35,528 nt of DNA, from positions 1-35,528 of the forward strand of contig NZ_LWBL02000056.1 in assembly GCF_001644195.2 (NCBI RefSeq), written 5' to 3'. Shown one piece after another: positions 17,666-25,148 of this stretch (position 1 is the stretch's first letter; each line of letters opens with the position of its first letter). The notes under the pieces are model-generated. The model saw nothing but the letters and a program-made list of their open reading frames with translations. It had not been told where the DNA came from and made no database searches. The translations under genes and the position numbers were made by a program. This DNA comes from Bacillus marinisedimentorum (GTDB taxonomy: Bacteria; Bacillota; Bacilli; Bacillales; Bacillaceae_O).

Positions 17666-17697
17666 AATATGCCCCGTTTAGCAAAAGAGATATGAAA

Positions 17698-17744
17698 GAA
17701 ACGGCACACCTGTCATTGAATTGGTGTGCTGTTTCTGTTTGTTC
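17698..17744 (+). terminator. Terminator after the glg-DUF1232 unit
   Basis: A 13-bp stem with one G-U pair, GAAACGGCACACC (17698-17710) and GGTGTGCTGTTTC (17723-17735), is followed by TGTTTGTT. It ends the glg transcription unit. Confidence 0.75.
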
Positions 17745-17954
17745 AAGAGGGTTTTGTCAGGCGGAATTAAACTTGAAGAACATGTTGATTAAACTTACAG
17801 ATTGCGGGAATCGTCATCCTCATTAAACACTTCGATGAGTCGCATAACCAAAAAAGACCGTCCATCAAATAAAGTGTTCCTCATTGACAGAAAGGAAGAA
17901 ACGATGTTCGCAGATGAATGTCACGATTGATGAGCTTGATGCGAATAAGAGCTG
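17745..17954. other. Intergenic stretch without recognised features
   Basis: I see no credible gene, repeat or RNA between the glg terminator and the hemAT terminator. Only very short frames occur. Confidence 0.5.
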
Positions 17955-17988
17955 GAAAACAGAAAGCGCCCGCTAACTCTCCGGGCGC
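17955..17988 (-). terminator. Terminator of hemAT (minus strand)
   Basis: GCGCCCG (17966-17972) pairs with CGGGCGC (17982-17988). On the minus strand the stem is followed by TTTCTGTTTT. It lies 27 bases past the hemAT stop. Confidence 0.7.
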
Positions 17989-18015
17989 CCAGTTCAGATA
18001 TTGAAAGAATGCTCG

Positions 18016-19323
18016 TCACGCAAAATTAGCCGTTTCATTTAAGTGCTCGGCTGAACGGGCCACTCCTGAAGTCGCATGTCCGATTTCTTTGATGGTGTGC
18101 ACAAGATATTCAATGTGTTCGGTGGCGTTGTCGACGCTTTCAGCACTTGAACTCATGGACTCGATCACTTTTTCAAATACTTCATTTGTTTTTTTGGATG
18201 TATCCTGCCCGGCAAGAACCGCTTCCCTCACATATTGCAAAGATTCAACGACTTTGCGGGTGTTCACCGTGGAATTTGCAATCAGGTCCTGGATGTTGCC
18301 GATTGATGTTTTCGTTTGTTCTGCCAGTTTCCGCACTTCAGTAGAGACGACGGCAAATCCGCGGCCGTGTTCGCCCGCCCGTGCCGCTTCGATTGCTGAG
18401 TTCAAGGCAAGCAGGTTTGTCTGCTCCGCGATTTCCTGGACCATTTTAATGACGTCATTTATGCGAAGAGAAGCATGATTCAATTCATCCATCATTTTAT
18501 TCATGTCTTCAGTCTGAGTCATGATCAATTCGATTGAATTCACCAGCTCGCCGAGGCGTTGACGGCCTTCCAGGACATGTGTGCTTGCATTGTGTGATTC
18601 CTGCCGAGTGTGATGAACGATTTCTCCCACTTCATTGCTGCTGGAGACGAGTGTTTCAACTGAGGCATTCGTTTGTTCTGACAGTGCGACCAGTTCCGCA
18701 CTGATTTCGAGGATTTTTCCTTTCAATTCCTCTTTTACTTCTTCATATTTCCGTTCTAGAGCTTCTGTGTTTTCATGCTCATATGCTTCAAGTACAAGCT
18801 GCTGTTCAAGATTCAAAATTTTTGAAACGACTTTTGTCAGCATCTCCAGTTCATGTTTACCTTCGATTTCCGCAAATAGTATGGAAAAGAGCCTGTTTTG
18901 CAAGTTTTGGAAAGCTCCCATATACCATGCCGGTTTAAGGCCGATATAATAATGGGTCCTGGCTACCTGCATGCGCTTTTCCAGGAAGGCCTCGTCAATC
19001 CGGCCACTGAACAATTCCAGCAAATGGCTTCTTAATGTTTTTCGAAGCCGTTCGACAGAACTGTGCGAGCTGATGATTCGTTTTAAATCCTCCACTTGTA
19101 ATACCGTCTCATAGAAGTGTTCTACTAGTTCATCGATATGTCTTTCCACTAAAGGGTAGAGGCTTTTGACCGTTTTCAGATCTTCTTGGGAAAAATGGAT
19201 CATAAAAAGCTTTGCTTGGAATGATTCGTCACGAATATCCATGGTCACATCCATGGCGTCTGCATGATGCAGAAATCCTTTTTGTATGTTTTTCTTTTTA
19301 TTTTTTCGTACTAGTGCCAGCAT
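18016..19323 (-). CDS. hemAT: Globin-coupled aerotaxis receptor HemAT
   Basis: This 435-residue soluble chemoreceptor senses oxygen through haem and signals to the CheA-CheW system. The N-terminal protoglobin domain (about 30-180) has the proximal histidine H124 in RTHYYIG and tyrosines Y71 and Y134 at the positions of the known B. subtilis haem-pocket residues Y70 and Y133. After a coiled-coil linker, the methyl-accepting signalling domain has the hallmark tip [20 protein letters not shown]. No transmembrane segment is seen, as usual for HemAT. The start is supported by GGAGG seven bases upstream. A sigma-D-like promoter lies upstream. Confidence 0.95.
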   Translation of the reverse strand: MLALVRKNKKKNIQKGFLHHADAMDVTMDIRDESFQAKLFMIHFSQEDLKTVKSLYPLVERHIDELVEHFYETVLQVEDLKRIISSHSSVERLRKTLRSHLLELFSGRIDEAFLEKRMQVARTHYYIGLKPAWYMGAFQNLQNRLFSILFAEIEGKHELEMLTKVVSKILNLEQQLVLEAYEHENTEALERKYEEVKEELKGKILEISAELVALSEQTNASVETLVSSSNEVGEIVHHTRQESHNASTHVLEGRQRLGELVNSIELIMTQTEDMNKMMDELNHASLRINDVIKMVQEIAEQTNLLALNSAIEAARAGEHGRGFAVVSTEVRKLAEQTKTSIGNIQDLIANSTVNTRKVVESLQYVREAVLAGQDTSKKTNEVFEKVIESMSSSAESVDNATEHIEYLVHTIKEIGHATSGVARSAEHLNETANFA

Positions 19324-19405
19324 GTTGTGCCTCCGTCTCGATAATAATTCCTTTGCTTGCTCCTAATCACACTATGAATTTGTGATTATCCTCAAGGTAT
19401 AATTT

Positions 19406-19433
19406 ATATCGTACGAAAGGTCTCTTCTTTTTA
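19406..19433 (-). promoter_or_regulatory. Candidate sigma-D promoter of hemAT
   Basis: Read on the minus strand: TAAA, a 16-base spacer, then TACGATAT. The consensus is TAAA-N15-GCCGATAT, so the -10 matches six of eight. It lies 83 bases before the hemAT start. Sigma-D drives chemotaxis genes in Bacillus, which fits. Confidence 0.5.
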
Positions 19434-19514
19434 GTATAAGTTTTGATTAAAAAATGTATAAATTTTGTAATATAACAAAGTATACCCTCTAAAACCTTTT
19501 ATTCCCTCTTATGC

Positions 19515-19566
19515 AAAAAAAAAACAGCCGGTTCACAGTCTGAAGGAACCCGCTGTTTTTTATTTT
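19515..19566. terminator. Bidirectional terminator hairpin
   Basis: AAAAAACAGC (19519-19528) pairs with GCTGTTTTTT (19552-19561), extended inward by GGTTC/GAACC after one C-C mismatch. Long A and T runs flank it on both strands. It most likely ends the azlD transcript, which reads toward it from 170 bases away. The stretch 19567-19730 shows nothing else. Confidence 0.7.
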
Positions 19567-19730
19567 TGGCTCAGTTAAACACGGCAGCCGAATTACACTG
19601 CAAGTACTTGCTTTTTCCAGAGACACGATGGAAGACTAATCTGATTAAAGTCAGGACATTAGCGGCAGCATAGTTTAAAACCGCATTGTATCAAGAACAA
19701 GCAGCGGACAATTTAATGGAAGCTAATTTT

Positions 19731-20045
19731 TTATGACGAGAAATAAGAATAGACCGAAAGAACCCCGATCGCCGTAATGACGACAAAAATCAAATTGAAC
19801 CCGAAATAGGCCGCAGCAAAAGCGGCAATCCCGCCGATCGCACCGAAAAGCATGTTTTCGTTCACAGTCAGGATTCCAGGGAGGATCAATGCCCCAAGAA
19901 TGGCATAGGGGACGTTTTTCAACATCCCCTGAAGCAAGGGCGGTATTTGATCAGGATTCATAATGAAAAAAGGCAGCACCCGCGGAATATAGGTGACGGC
20001 TGCCATTCCCAATATGACCCACACTATTGGCGTAAGCATTCCCAT
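19731..20045 (-). CDS. azlD: AzlD-family branched-chain amino acid transport subunit
   Basis: This small integral membrane protein of about 104 residues has about four hydrophobic segments and the family features TYIPRVLPF and a long central ILGALILPG segment. AzlD normally works with the larger AzlC to export branched-chain amino acids. No azlC is seen next to it, which is unusual. The frame opens earlier with MNTKRKGRG, but those codons translate the ribosome site AAGGAAGGGG; start at ATG 20045 or 20039 is more likely. It is probably monocistronic. Confidence 0.82.
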   Translation of the reverse strand: MGMLTPIVWVILGMAAVTYIPRVLPFFIMNPDQIPPLLQGMLKNVPYAILGALILPGILTVNENMLFGAIGGIAAFAAAYFGFNLIFVVITAIGVLSVYSYFSS

Positions 20046-20287
20046 TCCCCTTCCTTTTCTCTTCGTATTCATCTAATATTCATATTTATTGATTATAATC
20101 TTTACGGCAAGTTTTGAAAAGATTTGGAGTTCACTCAATTGCTGCCAGAGTGGTTTTGCTGAATCAATAGTTACTTGATTTGGATGAAACAGGAAAAGCA
20201 TGGTGTTATATTCACAAAATCGCTATATTTCCTTCAATTAATCTTTTCACTCGTTTACTCCTGTCAGTATACTGATTATACAGTTTT
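20046..20287. other. Upstream region of azlD, no gene seen
   Basis: AT-rich DNA between azlD and the MITE-like element. It must hold the azlD promoter on the minus strand, but I cannot single one out. No azlC fragment is visible. Confidence 0.5.
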
Positions 20288-20553
20288 ATGATTAAGGCTG
20301 TGTTAAAGCTCAATGTTGATTTTTTACACTAGTTGATTGTAGTGGAAGGTGCGAGACTCCAGCGGGACTAGCGGGACAGGTGAGACCCCGCAGGAGCGGA
20401 GCGACGAGGAGGCTCACCGCCCGCCCCGCGGCAAAGAAGACACTGTGAGTGCGACCGAAGGGAAGCAGGAACAGATGTCGCCCTTGTGCCCTTGGGTGAA
20501 AGCGAGTACCTGCAACGGAAATCAACACTAGCGTTTAACAGAGCCATGATTAA
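20288..20553. mobile_element. MITE-like element with terminal inverted repeats and 8-bp target duplication
   Basis: The element spans 20296-20545. Its left end GGCTGTGTTAAAGCT and the reverse complement of its right end, GGCTCTGTTAAACGCT, are imperfect inverted repeats that continue into a shared TGTTGATTT. Perfect 8-bp direct repeats ATGATTAA flank it (20288-20295 and 20546-20553). It carries no transposase. The interior is a GC-rich palindromic core (GTGAGACC, GAGGAGGCTCACC) shared with the copies at 1-62, 10497, 11187 and partly 33060-33495. The 8-bp duplication and GG-start ends recall IS6 or ISL3 families; the parent transposase is unknown. Confidence 0.88.
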
Positions 20554-20635
20554 AGGCAAAAGCCGGTAGATAAAGGCTGCCTGATTATTATTAACATAAA
20601 AAGAATCCAAGATAGAGAAAAGGGTGGAACATATA

Positions 20636-21343
20636 ATGAGGATATTAGCTGTTGACGATGAACCGATGATAATTGAAGCTGTGGAAGCGTATCTGGAAAA
20701 TGCGGGATTTGAGGTGGATACAGCGGAAAATGGAGCAGATGCACTAGAGCTGTTCAGCAAGTATGACTACCAGTTCATTTTGCTGGATTTGATGCTGCCG
20801 GATATAAGCGGCGAGGAAGTTTGCCAGCGGATCAGGGAAGTGTCGGATGTACCGATCATGATGTTGACAGCCAAAACGAAAGAGGAAGACCGCATCAACG
20901 GCATTGTGATTGGCGCGGACGATTATATTGTAAAACCCTTCAGTCCGAAGGAGGTAGTAGTGCGGATCCAGGGAATCCTGCGCAGGACAGAACGGTTCGC
21001 ATTGAAAGGCTGTATGAGTTTTAACGGGAAGGACATGGTCATCAACAGTAAAGAAAACAGAGTCCTTGTCAGGGATGAGGATATTCAGCTGACCCCGATA
21101 GAATTCAAGCTGCTCCTTGAAATGGCGAAATATCCCGGGCGCGCTTTTTCGAGAATGAAGCTGCTGGAACAAATCCAGGAAGATGGCTACTACGAAGGAT
21201 ACGAACGGAGTATTGATGTCCACATTAAAAATCTCCGGAAAAAAATTGAGATCGATACGAAAAACCCTGCATATATCCAGACGGTTTTCGGCATCGGCTA
21301 CCGGTTTGGAGGGAAGAGTGATGCTCCGGACATTACATTCTAG
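20636..21343 (+). CDS. OmpR-family response regulator
   Basis: This 235-residue protein has an N-terminal receiver domain with acidic pocket DDE near residue 7, phosphoacceptor D51 in LLDLMLPD, and conserved T and K in MLTAKT and YIVKPF. The C-terminal OmpR/PhoB winged helix has LTPIEFKLL and RSIDVHIKNLRKKI. A GTG at 20624 is in frame, but ATG 20636 lies eight bases after the GGGTGG site. It overlaps the kinase gene by 23 bp, so the two are co-translated. A MITE-like element inserted 90 bp upstream may influence its promoter. The target genes are unknown. Confidence 0.93.
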   Translation: MRILAVDDEPMIIEAVEAYLENAGFEVDTAENGADALELFSKYDYQFILLDLMLPDISGEEVCQRIREVSDVPIMMLTAKTKEEDRINGIVIGADDYIVKPFSPKEVVVRIQGILRRTERFALKGCMSFNGKDMVINSKENRVLVRDEDIQLTPIEFKLLLEMAKYPGRAFSRMKLLEQIQEDGYYEGYERSIDVHIKNLRKKIEIDTKNPAYIQTVFGIGYRFGGKSDAPDITF

Positions 21344-22691
21344 AATACTCTTTTACTTTATCCTTATTTCGATTATCGGGACACTGCTTGTGAGCTATGC
21401 ATTCCGGCTCGCCTTTGATGATTGTTTCGCCGATTATCTTGATGACAAACGCGAGGATGAAATACAGCGGGTCATCGGGCAATTGAAGTCTCAGTATGAA
21501 GAAACCGGGGAAATAGGCGATAAGGGTTTGTCAACGATGCTGCCTTATCAGGCGATGACTGAGAGCCTGTTTTATCAAATATATGATGAAAATGATCGGG
21601 AAATTGTAGATTCCACTTCACTTGTGAAGGATATCGCCAAAATGAGGGAGGAAGAAGGGGAACCCGATTTCACAAATCTGGATATCACTTCAGAAACCCG
21701 TTTGATTGAGTTTGAAGGCAAGCCGATTGCCAGGATGCAGATTCTGTATCACCGAGGTTACGAAAAAGGTGAATTTCAGTTCAAGGCAAGAGTGAACAGC
21801 TATATCATCGGCTCGGCTGTCGGGATGATCGTCATCGCCGTCGTTCTCAGCATGTTCCTTTCTCGCAAAGTCACATCCGGCTTGAGGCAGGTGCGGGATG
21901 CGACGAGGGAATTGACGGGCAATAACCTGTCAGTCAGGGTTCCGCTTCATGGCCTGTCAACGGAGCTTGCGGAAGTGGGGATGGCGGTAAACAGCCTTGC
22001 CCAGTCTCTTGATGAACAGCAAAAGCTGCGCAAGCAATTCACAGATGACCTCAGCCATGAATTGCGAACCCCGCTCACAACTTTGCGCACCCACCTGGAA
22101 GCTTTTCAGGATGGTGTCTTTGAACCAACAAAAGAACGTCTTTCCAAAAGTTACGGGGAATTGATGAGGCTTGTCCGCATGGTTGATGATCTTGATGATT
22201 TGATGGCAGCTGAAAACCCGGAAATCACATTGAATAAAACAATACTTGATGCAGGAAAGCTGCTGGATTTCTTAAAAGATCATTACACAGTGGAGGCCGC
22301 CCAAAAAGAGATCCGGTTCACAGCAGATGATCCGGAAAGAACAATACCATTCCAAGCTGACCGGGACAGGTTCATGCAAATTATGGGCAACCTGATATCA
22401 AATGCAATCAAGTATACACCTGATGGAGGGACTGTCCATCTTGGCGTTAAAGACACCGGGGATATGGTCCGTTTTTCTGTCGCTGATACAGGACCCGGCA
22501 TATCCGAAGAACATTTAGAGAATATTTTTGAGCGTTTTTACAGGGCAGATAAATCCCGGGCAAGGAAGACGGGCGGCACCGGGATCGGGCTTTCGATTGC
22601 GAAAGCTCTTTCGGAAACGCACGGGGGATGGATTGAAGTTGAAAGTAAAATAGGGGAAGGCTCTGTCTTTAGTGTCTTCCTTCCTAAATAG
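21321..22691 (+). CDS. HAMP-containing sensor histidine kinase
   Basis: This 456-residue membrane kinase is the partner of the regulator just upstream. It has a first transmembrane helix at about 9-28, an extracellular sensor part of roughly 135 residues, a second helix (IIGSAVGMIVIAVVLSMF), and a HAMP linker. The dimerisation domain has phospho-acceptor H246 in SHELRTP, and the ATPase has N-box GNLISNAIKYTPD, G1 ADTGPGI and G2 GTGIGLSIAKA. A GGAGGG seven bases before ATG 21321 decides the start; the longer frame reading through the regulator is an artefact. The signal sensed is not evident; no transporter or target gene adjoins it. Confidence 0.93.
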   Translation: MLRTLHSRILFYFILISIIGTLLVSYAFRLAFDDCFADYLDDKREDEIQRVIGQLKSQYEETGEIGDKGLSTMLPYQAMTESLFYQIYDENDREIVDSTSLVKDIAKMREEEGEPDFTNLDITSETRLIEFEGKPIARMQILYHRGYEKGEFQFKARVNSYIIGSAVGMIVIAVVLSMFLSRKVTSGLRQVRDATRELTGNNLSVRVPLHGLSTELAEVGMAVNSLAQSLDEQQKLRKQFTDDLSHELRTPLTTLRTHLEAFQDGVFEPTKERLSKSYGELMRLVRMVDDLDDLMAAENPEITLNKTILDAGKLLDFLKDHYTVEAAQKEIRFTADDPERTIPFQADRDRFMQIMGNLISNAIKYTPDGGTVHLGVKDTGDMVRFSVADTGPGISEEHLENIFERFYRADKSRARKTGGTGIGLSIAKALSETHGGWIEVESKIGEGSVFSVFLPK

Positions 22692-22713
22692 CAGAACGCA
22701 TCGAGTTTGACGG

Positions 22714-22750
22714 GAAGCGCCAGTGTGTAAGCACTGGCGCTTCTTTGGCG
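22714..22750 (+). terminator. Terminator-like hairpin after the two-component operon
   Basis: A perfect 12-bp stem, GAAGCGCCAGTG (22714-22725) with CACTGGCGCTTC (22732-22743), and a 6-base loop. It is followed only by TTTGG. It starts 22 bases after the kinase stop. Confidence 0.7.
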
Positions 22751-22754
22751 TATA

Positions 22755-22985
22755 GGAGTATAAATTGTCAGCAATGGAGTTTTTCGATGCAGCGGCCAAT
22801 TTTAAGAAAATAGATAAGGGTCAACTACGCCTCTGTCTTCCTCTAACGGTTCGACAATCGGCGAGTTTCTTTAGCGAATTGGAAAATAACATTTCCGGCA
22901 AGGAGGAACGCTGATTCGATTTTTTAAGAAAGTTGATAAAGGCAGCTGTGACTCTGTCTTCGTATGAACTGCGATAGGCAGCGAT
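22755..22985. repeat. Intergenic repeat, family G, one full and one partial copy
   Basis: Full copy 22755-22880 with TATAAATTGTCAGCAATGGA, GCAGCGGCCAATTTTAAG, AGATAAGGG, CGCCTCTGTCTTC and CAATCGGCGAGTTTC. Partial copy 22917-22985 with TTAAGAAAGTTGATAA, GGCAGCTGTGACTCTGTCTT. As at 8050-8285, a full and a partial copy sit next to each other beside a phased array. Confidence 0.7.
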
Positions 22986-23017
22986 GTTTGTTTTGTTGTG
23001 GAGCGGATCAGTTGGCG

Positions 23018-23268
23018 GCGTGAAAGGGAGGAGTTACGGCGCGAAAGCCGGGATGAACGGCGTGAAACAGCTGCTCCGGCGCGAAAGTCGCGCTCTGCGG
23101 CATGAAAAACGGCTAAATGCGCGTGAAACATAAATATTTCGGCGTGAAAGAAAGCAGAATCCGCGCGAAAAGTGCATTCCCTTCCCACGACCGTTCGGAT
23201 ACGGCGTGAAAAGCCGCGGATACGGCGCGAATAAACAGTCATCCGGCGTGAAAAACGTGAGCATGAAA
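23018..23268. repeat. Array B: GCGTGAAA motifs phased at 21 bp
   Basis: Motif starts are 23018, 23039, 23060, 23079, 23100, 23121, 23142, 23163, 23204, 23225 and 23246, plus an extra one at 23261. The steps 21, 19, 21, 21, 21, 21, 41, 21, 21 from 23039 are the same as in array A from 7568, so the two arrays are homologous. The spacers have diverged more than the motifs. A 169-codon minus-strand frame crosses it only because 21 is a multiple of three; it has no ribosome site or conserved copy in array A. Confidence 0.85.
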
Positions 23269-23440
23269 GGAGACAAATTGTCTTTTTAAAAAAATAAGAC
23301 AAATTGAACAAGGTCTGCACGTTAAATGGGTTTCCTGCGATACCGCATTGAGCAAACAGCCCTGTTTTTGCCGTAGGCATGCGTGATTCGGAGGAGGGAC
23401 GTGCAAATTTCCATCCTGGGGAAATCAGGATGTGCTGGTG
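23269..23440. repeat. Conserved tail module after array B
   Basis: Homologous to 7791-7975: AATAAGACAAATTG, GAGCAAACAGCCCTGTTTTT, and GTGCAAATTTCCATCC at 23401-23416. No gene is seen. Confidence 0.65.
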
Positions 23441-23491
23441 TGAGAGCGTACTGGGATAGGGATCAGTTGCGAGGTGAGAATCCGGAGTTTG

Positions 23492-23710
23492 GCGCGAAAG
23501 CCGGGCTGAACAGCTGCCCTTGCGCGAAAATCGGGCACTGCTGCATGAAATGCGGGAGATTGCGCGTGAAACAGTTAAAGTTTGGCGTGAAAGTCACGGA
23601 ATGCTGCTTAAAAGGGCGCCCTCTTCATCCCGGCTGTTCGTGTATAGCGTGAAAAATCGGGCTTGTGTGCGAATAAACAGTCATCAGGCATGAAACACGT
23701 GAGCATGAAA
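23492..23710. repeat. Array C: third phased GCGTGAAA array, partly decayed
   Basis: Motifs begin at 23492, 23522, 23543, 23564, 23585, 23606 (decayed to GCTTAAAA), 23647, 23667 (GTGCGAAT), 23688 and 23703. Apart from a loss of about 10 bases between the first two, which removed one motif, the steps follow arrays A and B, including the 41-base gap. It lies in direct orientation right after the tail of array B, like a tandem duplication. Confidence 0.8.
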
Positions 23711-23740
23711 TGAAAACAGATTGTATATTTAAAACTTTAC

Positions 23741-23860
23741 AGTAAATTGTCAGCAAGGAAGTACTTCGGCGAAGCGGCCACGTTCAAGAAAATAGATAAG
23801 GGCAGCTGCATCGCTGTCTTCGCCTGCATGCTCGCCAATCTGCGAGTTTTCTTTATTGAA
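23741..23860. repeat. Intergenic repeat, family G
   Basis: AGTAAATTGTCAGCAAGGAA, GCGAAGCGGCCACGTTCAAG, GATAAGGGCAGCTGC, CTGTCTTCGCCTGCA and GCCAATCTGCGAGTTTTC match the other copies. It closes the 1.26-kb repeat mosaic between the kinase gene and the reductase promoter, in which no gene is seen. Confidence 0.7.
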
Positions 23861-23943
23861 ATTGTGAATTCCCAGTTAAATATCACCCTTTCTGTGAACT
23901 CCTTTTGACTGCCTTATGAAGAAGATATAAAGAGTCATCTGGT

Positions 23944-23987
23944 TGTGACAAATGTCACAGTAGCATTTTTGCGGCTCAAACTACAAT
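23944..23987 (+). promoter_or_regulatory. Fnr/ArcR box and promoter of the reductase operon
   Basis: TGTGACAAATGTCACA (23944-23959) is a perfect TGTGA-N6-TCACA palindrome. A -10 element TACAAT lies at 23982-23987, giving a start near 23994; the box is then centred about 42 bp upstream, the classic spacing for class II activation by Fnr/Crp proteins. No good -35 is needed or seen. Expression of the downstream tat and reductase genes should thus be switched on by Fnr, or by ArcR encoded in this window. Confidence 0.82.
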
Positions 23988-24029
23988 AAGGTTAACAAAA
24001 AAAGCAACATGGGTGAGGGGGAGAAAGGC

Positions 24030-24230
24030 GTGCTGACAAATATAGGAGTACCTGGCCTGATTGTCATTTTACTTATTGCACTAGTTATTTTTGGGCCGAA
24101 GAAACTGCCTGAATTGGGCAAAGCAACCGGTGAAACATTAAAAGAATTCAAGAAATCCGCTCAGGAATTGACAGCTGACAGTTTAACAGATGAAGAGAAT
24201 AGTGGAGACAAAAAATCAGTAAAGGAATAA
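24030..24230 (+). CDS. tatA: TatA-family twin-arginine translocase subunit (copy 1)
   Basis: This 66-residue protein has one N-terminal membrane helix ([18 protein letters not shown]), the hinge [10 protein letters not shown], an amphipathic helix ([12 protein letters not shown]) and an acidic tail. TatA forms the pore that exports folded proteins with twin-arginine signals. An ATG at 24009 is in frame but has no ribosome site; GTG 24030, after GAGGGGGAG, gives the MLTNIGVPG start shared with the paralogues. It is the first gene behind the Fnr-type promoter, 12 bp before the Fe-S subunit gene, so it is tied to export of the reductase. Confidence 0.92.
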   Translation: MLTNIGVPGLIVILLIALVIFGPKKLPELGKATGETLKEFKKSAQELTADSLTDEENSGDKKSVKE

Positions 24231-24242
24231 GAGGTGAACAAG

Positions 24243-25133
24243 ATGGGGATTTTTTCAAACAAAGATATGACAGAGAATGATTGGAACAGTCTGGTTGATC
24301 AAATGCTGCCTGATAAAAAGAAGGAAATGGACCAGTCTCCCTATGACACTGAATTAAGTTTCGATATGGCGAAAGACGCCAGGAAGGTCATTGGCGGAAA
24401 GCTGGATATCAGGGATTTCCACAAAAAGTACAACGCTTCATTGCTGAAAGAGTTTGGCAAGGAATATGTCTCGGATGCACCTGAGGAAGCCAAGGGAGAT
24501 GGCGTTAAATGGGGAATGGTCATCGACTTGAAAAAGTGTGTGGGCTGCGATACATGCACCGTTTCCTGTAAAGCGGAAAACCGGACACCGCCTGGAATTT
24601 CCTACAATGTCGTAATGGAAACGGAAATCGGTGAATTTCCGAATGTCGCGAAAGTGAATCTCCCGCGTCCATGCATGCAGTGTGACCAGCCGCCGTGTGC
24701 CCAGGTTTGCCCGACAAGAGCGACCTTCAAGATGGAAAATGGAATAACAGCGATAGATAATGACCGCTGCATCGGCTGCCGCTACTGTATTGTCGCCTGT
24801 CCTTACGGGGCCCGCTCGTTTGACTTCGGCGAAAGTTATGAAGGTGAAATGCCTGGTTATGACGATGTTTCAAGCCCGGAATACGGCATGGAGCGAGGCG
24901 AACGCAAAAAAGGGAAAACACCGATCGGAACAGTGCGGAAGTGCAGTTTCTGTTTCCACCGTCTTGAACGCGGCGAAGAACCTGCCTGTGTTGAAACATG
25001 CATTGGCGATGCAAGATTTTTCGGCGACTTGAACGATCCGAACAGTACCGTTTCCAAGCTGGCCAAGAGTCCGCGTGCATTCAGGCTGAAAAATGAACTT
25101 GGAACAGGACCAAACGTCATTTACTTGAAGTAA
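24243..25133 (+). CDS. Four-cluster ferredoxin-type electron-transfer subunit of a molybdoenzyme
   Basis: This 296-residue protein resembles TtrB, NrfC, PsrB and DmsB. Sixteen cysteines in four groups bind four [4Fe-4S] clusters: C99/C102/C105/C109, C144/C147/C152/C156, C176/C179/C182/C186, and C234/C237/C249/C253. It should pass electrons from the NrfD-like subunit to the catalytic subunit. About 98 residues precede the first cysteine, a hydrophilic extension longer than usual and without a signal peptide; it is probably exported piggyback with the catalytic subunit. A GTG at 24234 is in frame but ATG 24243 follows GAGGTG. Gene order B-C-A fits ttrBCA or srdBCA. Confidence 0.88.
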   Translation: MGIFSNKDMTENDWNSLVDQMLPDKKKEMDQSPYDTELSFDMAKDARKVIGGKLDIRDFHKKYNASLLKEFGKEYVSDAPEEAKGDGVKWGMVIDLKKCVGCDTCTVSCKAENRTPPGISYNVVMETEIGEFPNVAKVNLPRPCMQCDQPPCAQVCPTRATFKMENGITAIDNDRCIGCRYCIVACPYGARSFDFGESYEGEMPGYDDVSSPEYGMERGERKKGKTPIGTVRKCSFCFHRLERGEEPACVETCIGDARFFGDLNDPNSTVSKLAKSPRAFRLKNELGTGPNVIYLK

Positions 25134-25148
25134 AGGGAGGGAACTTGT

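Noticed and set aside
19561-19590. Another MITE end (GGCTCAGTTAAAC)
   Set aside because: The match to the GGCTCTGTTAAAC end is short, the following bases differ, and no partner end was found.
20636-22691. TtrR-TtrS type sensor for the reductase
   Set aside because: The regulator is OmpR-type and the kinase has a HAMP domain, unlike TtrRS, and 1.3 kb of repeats separate them from the reductase genes.
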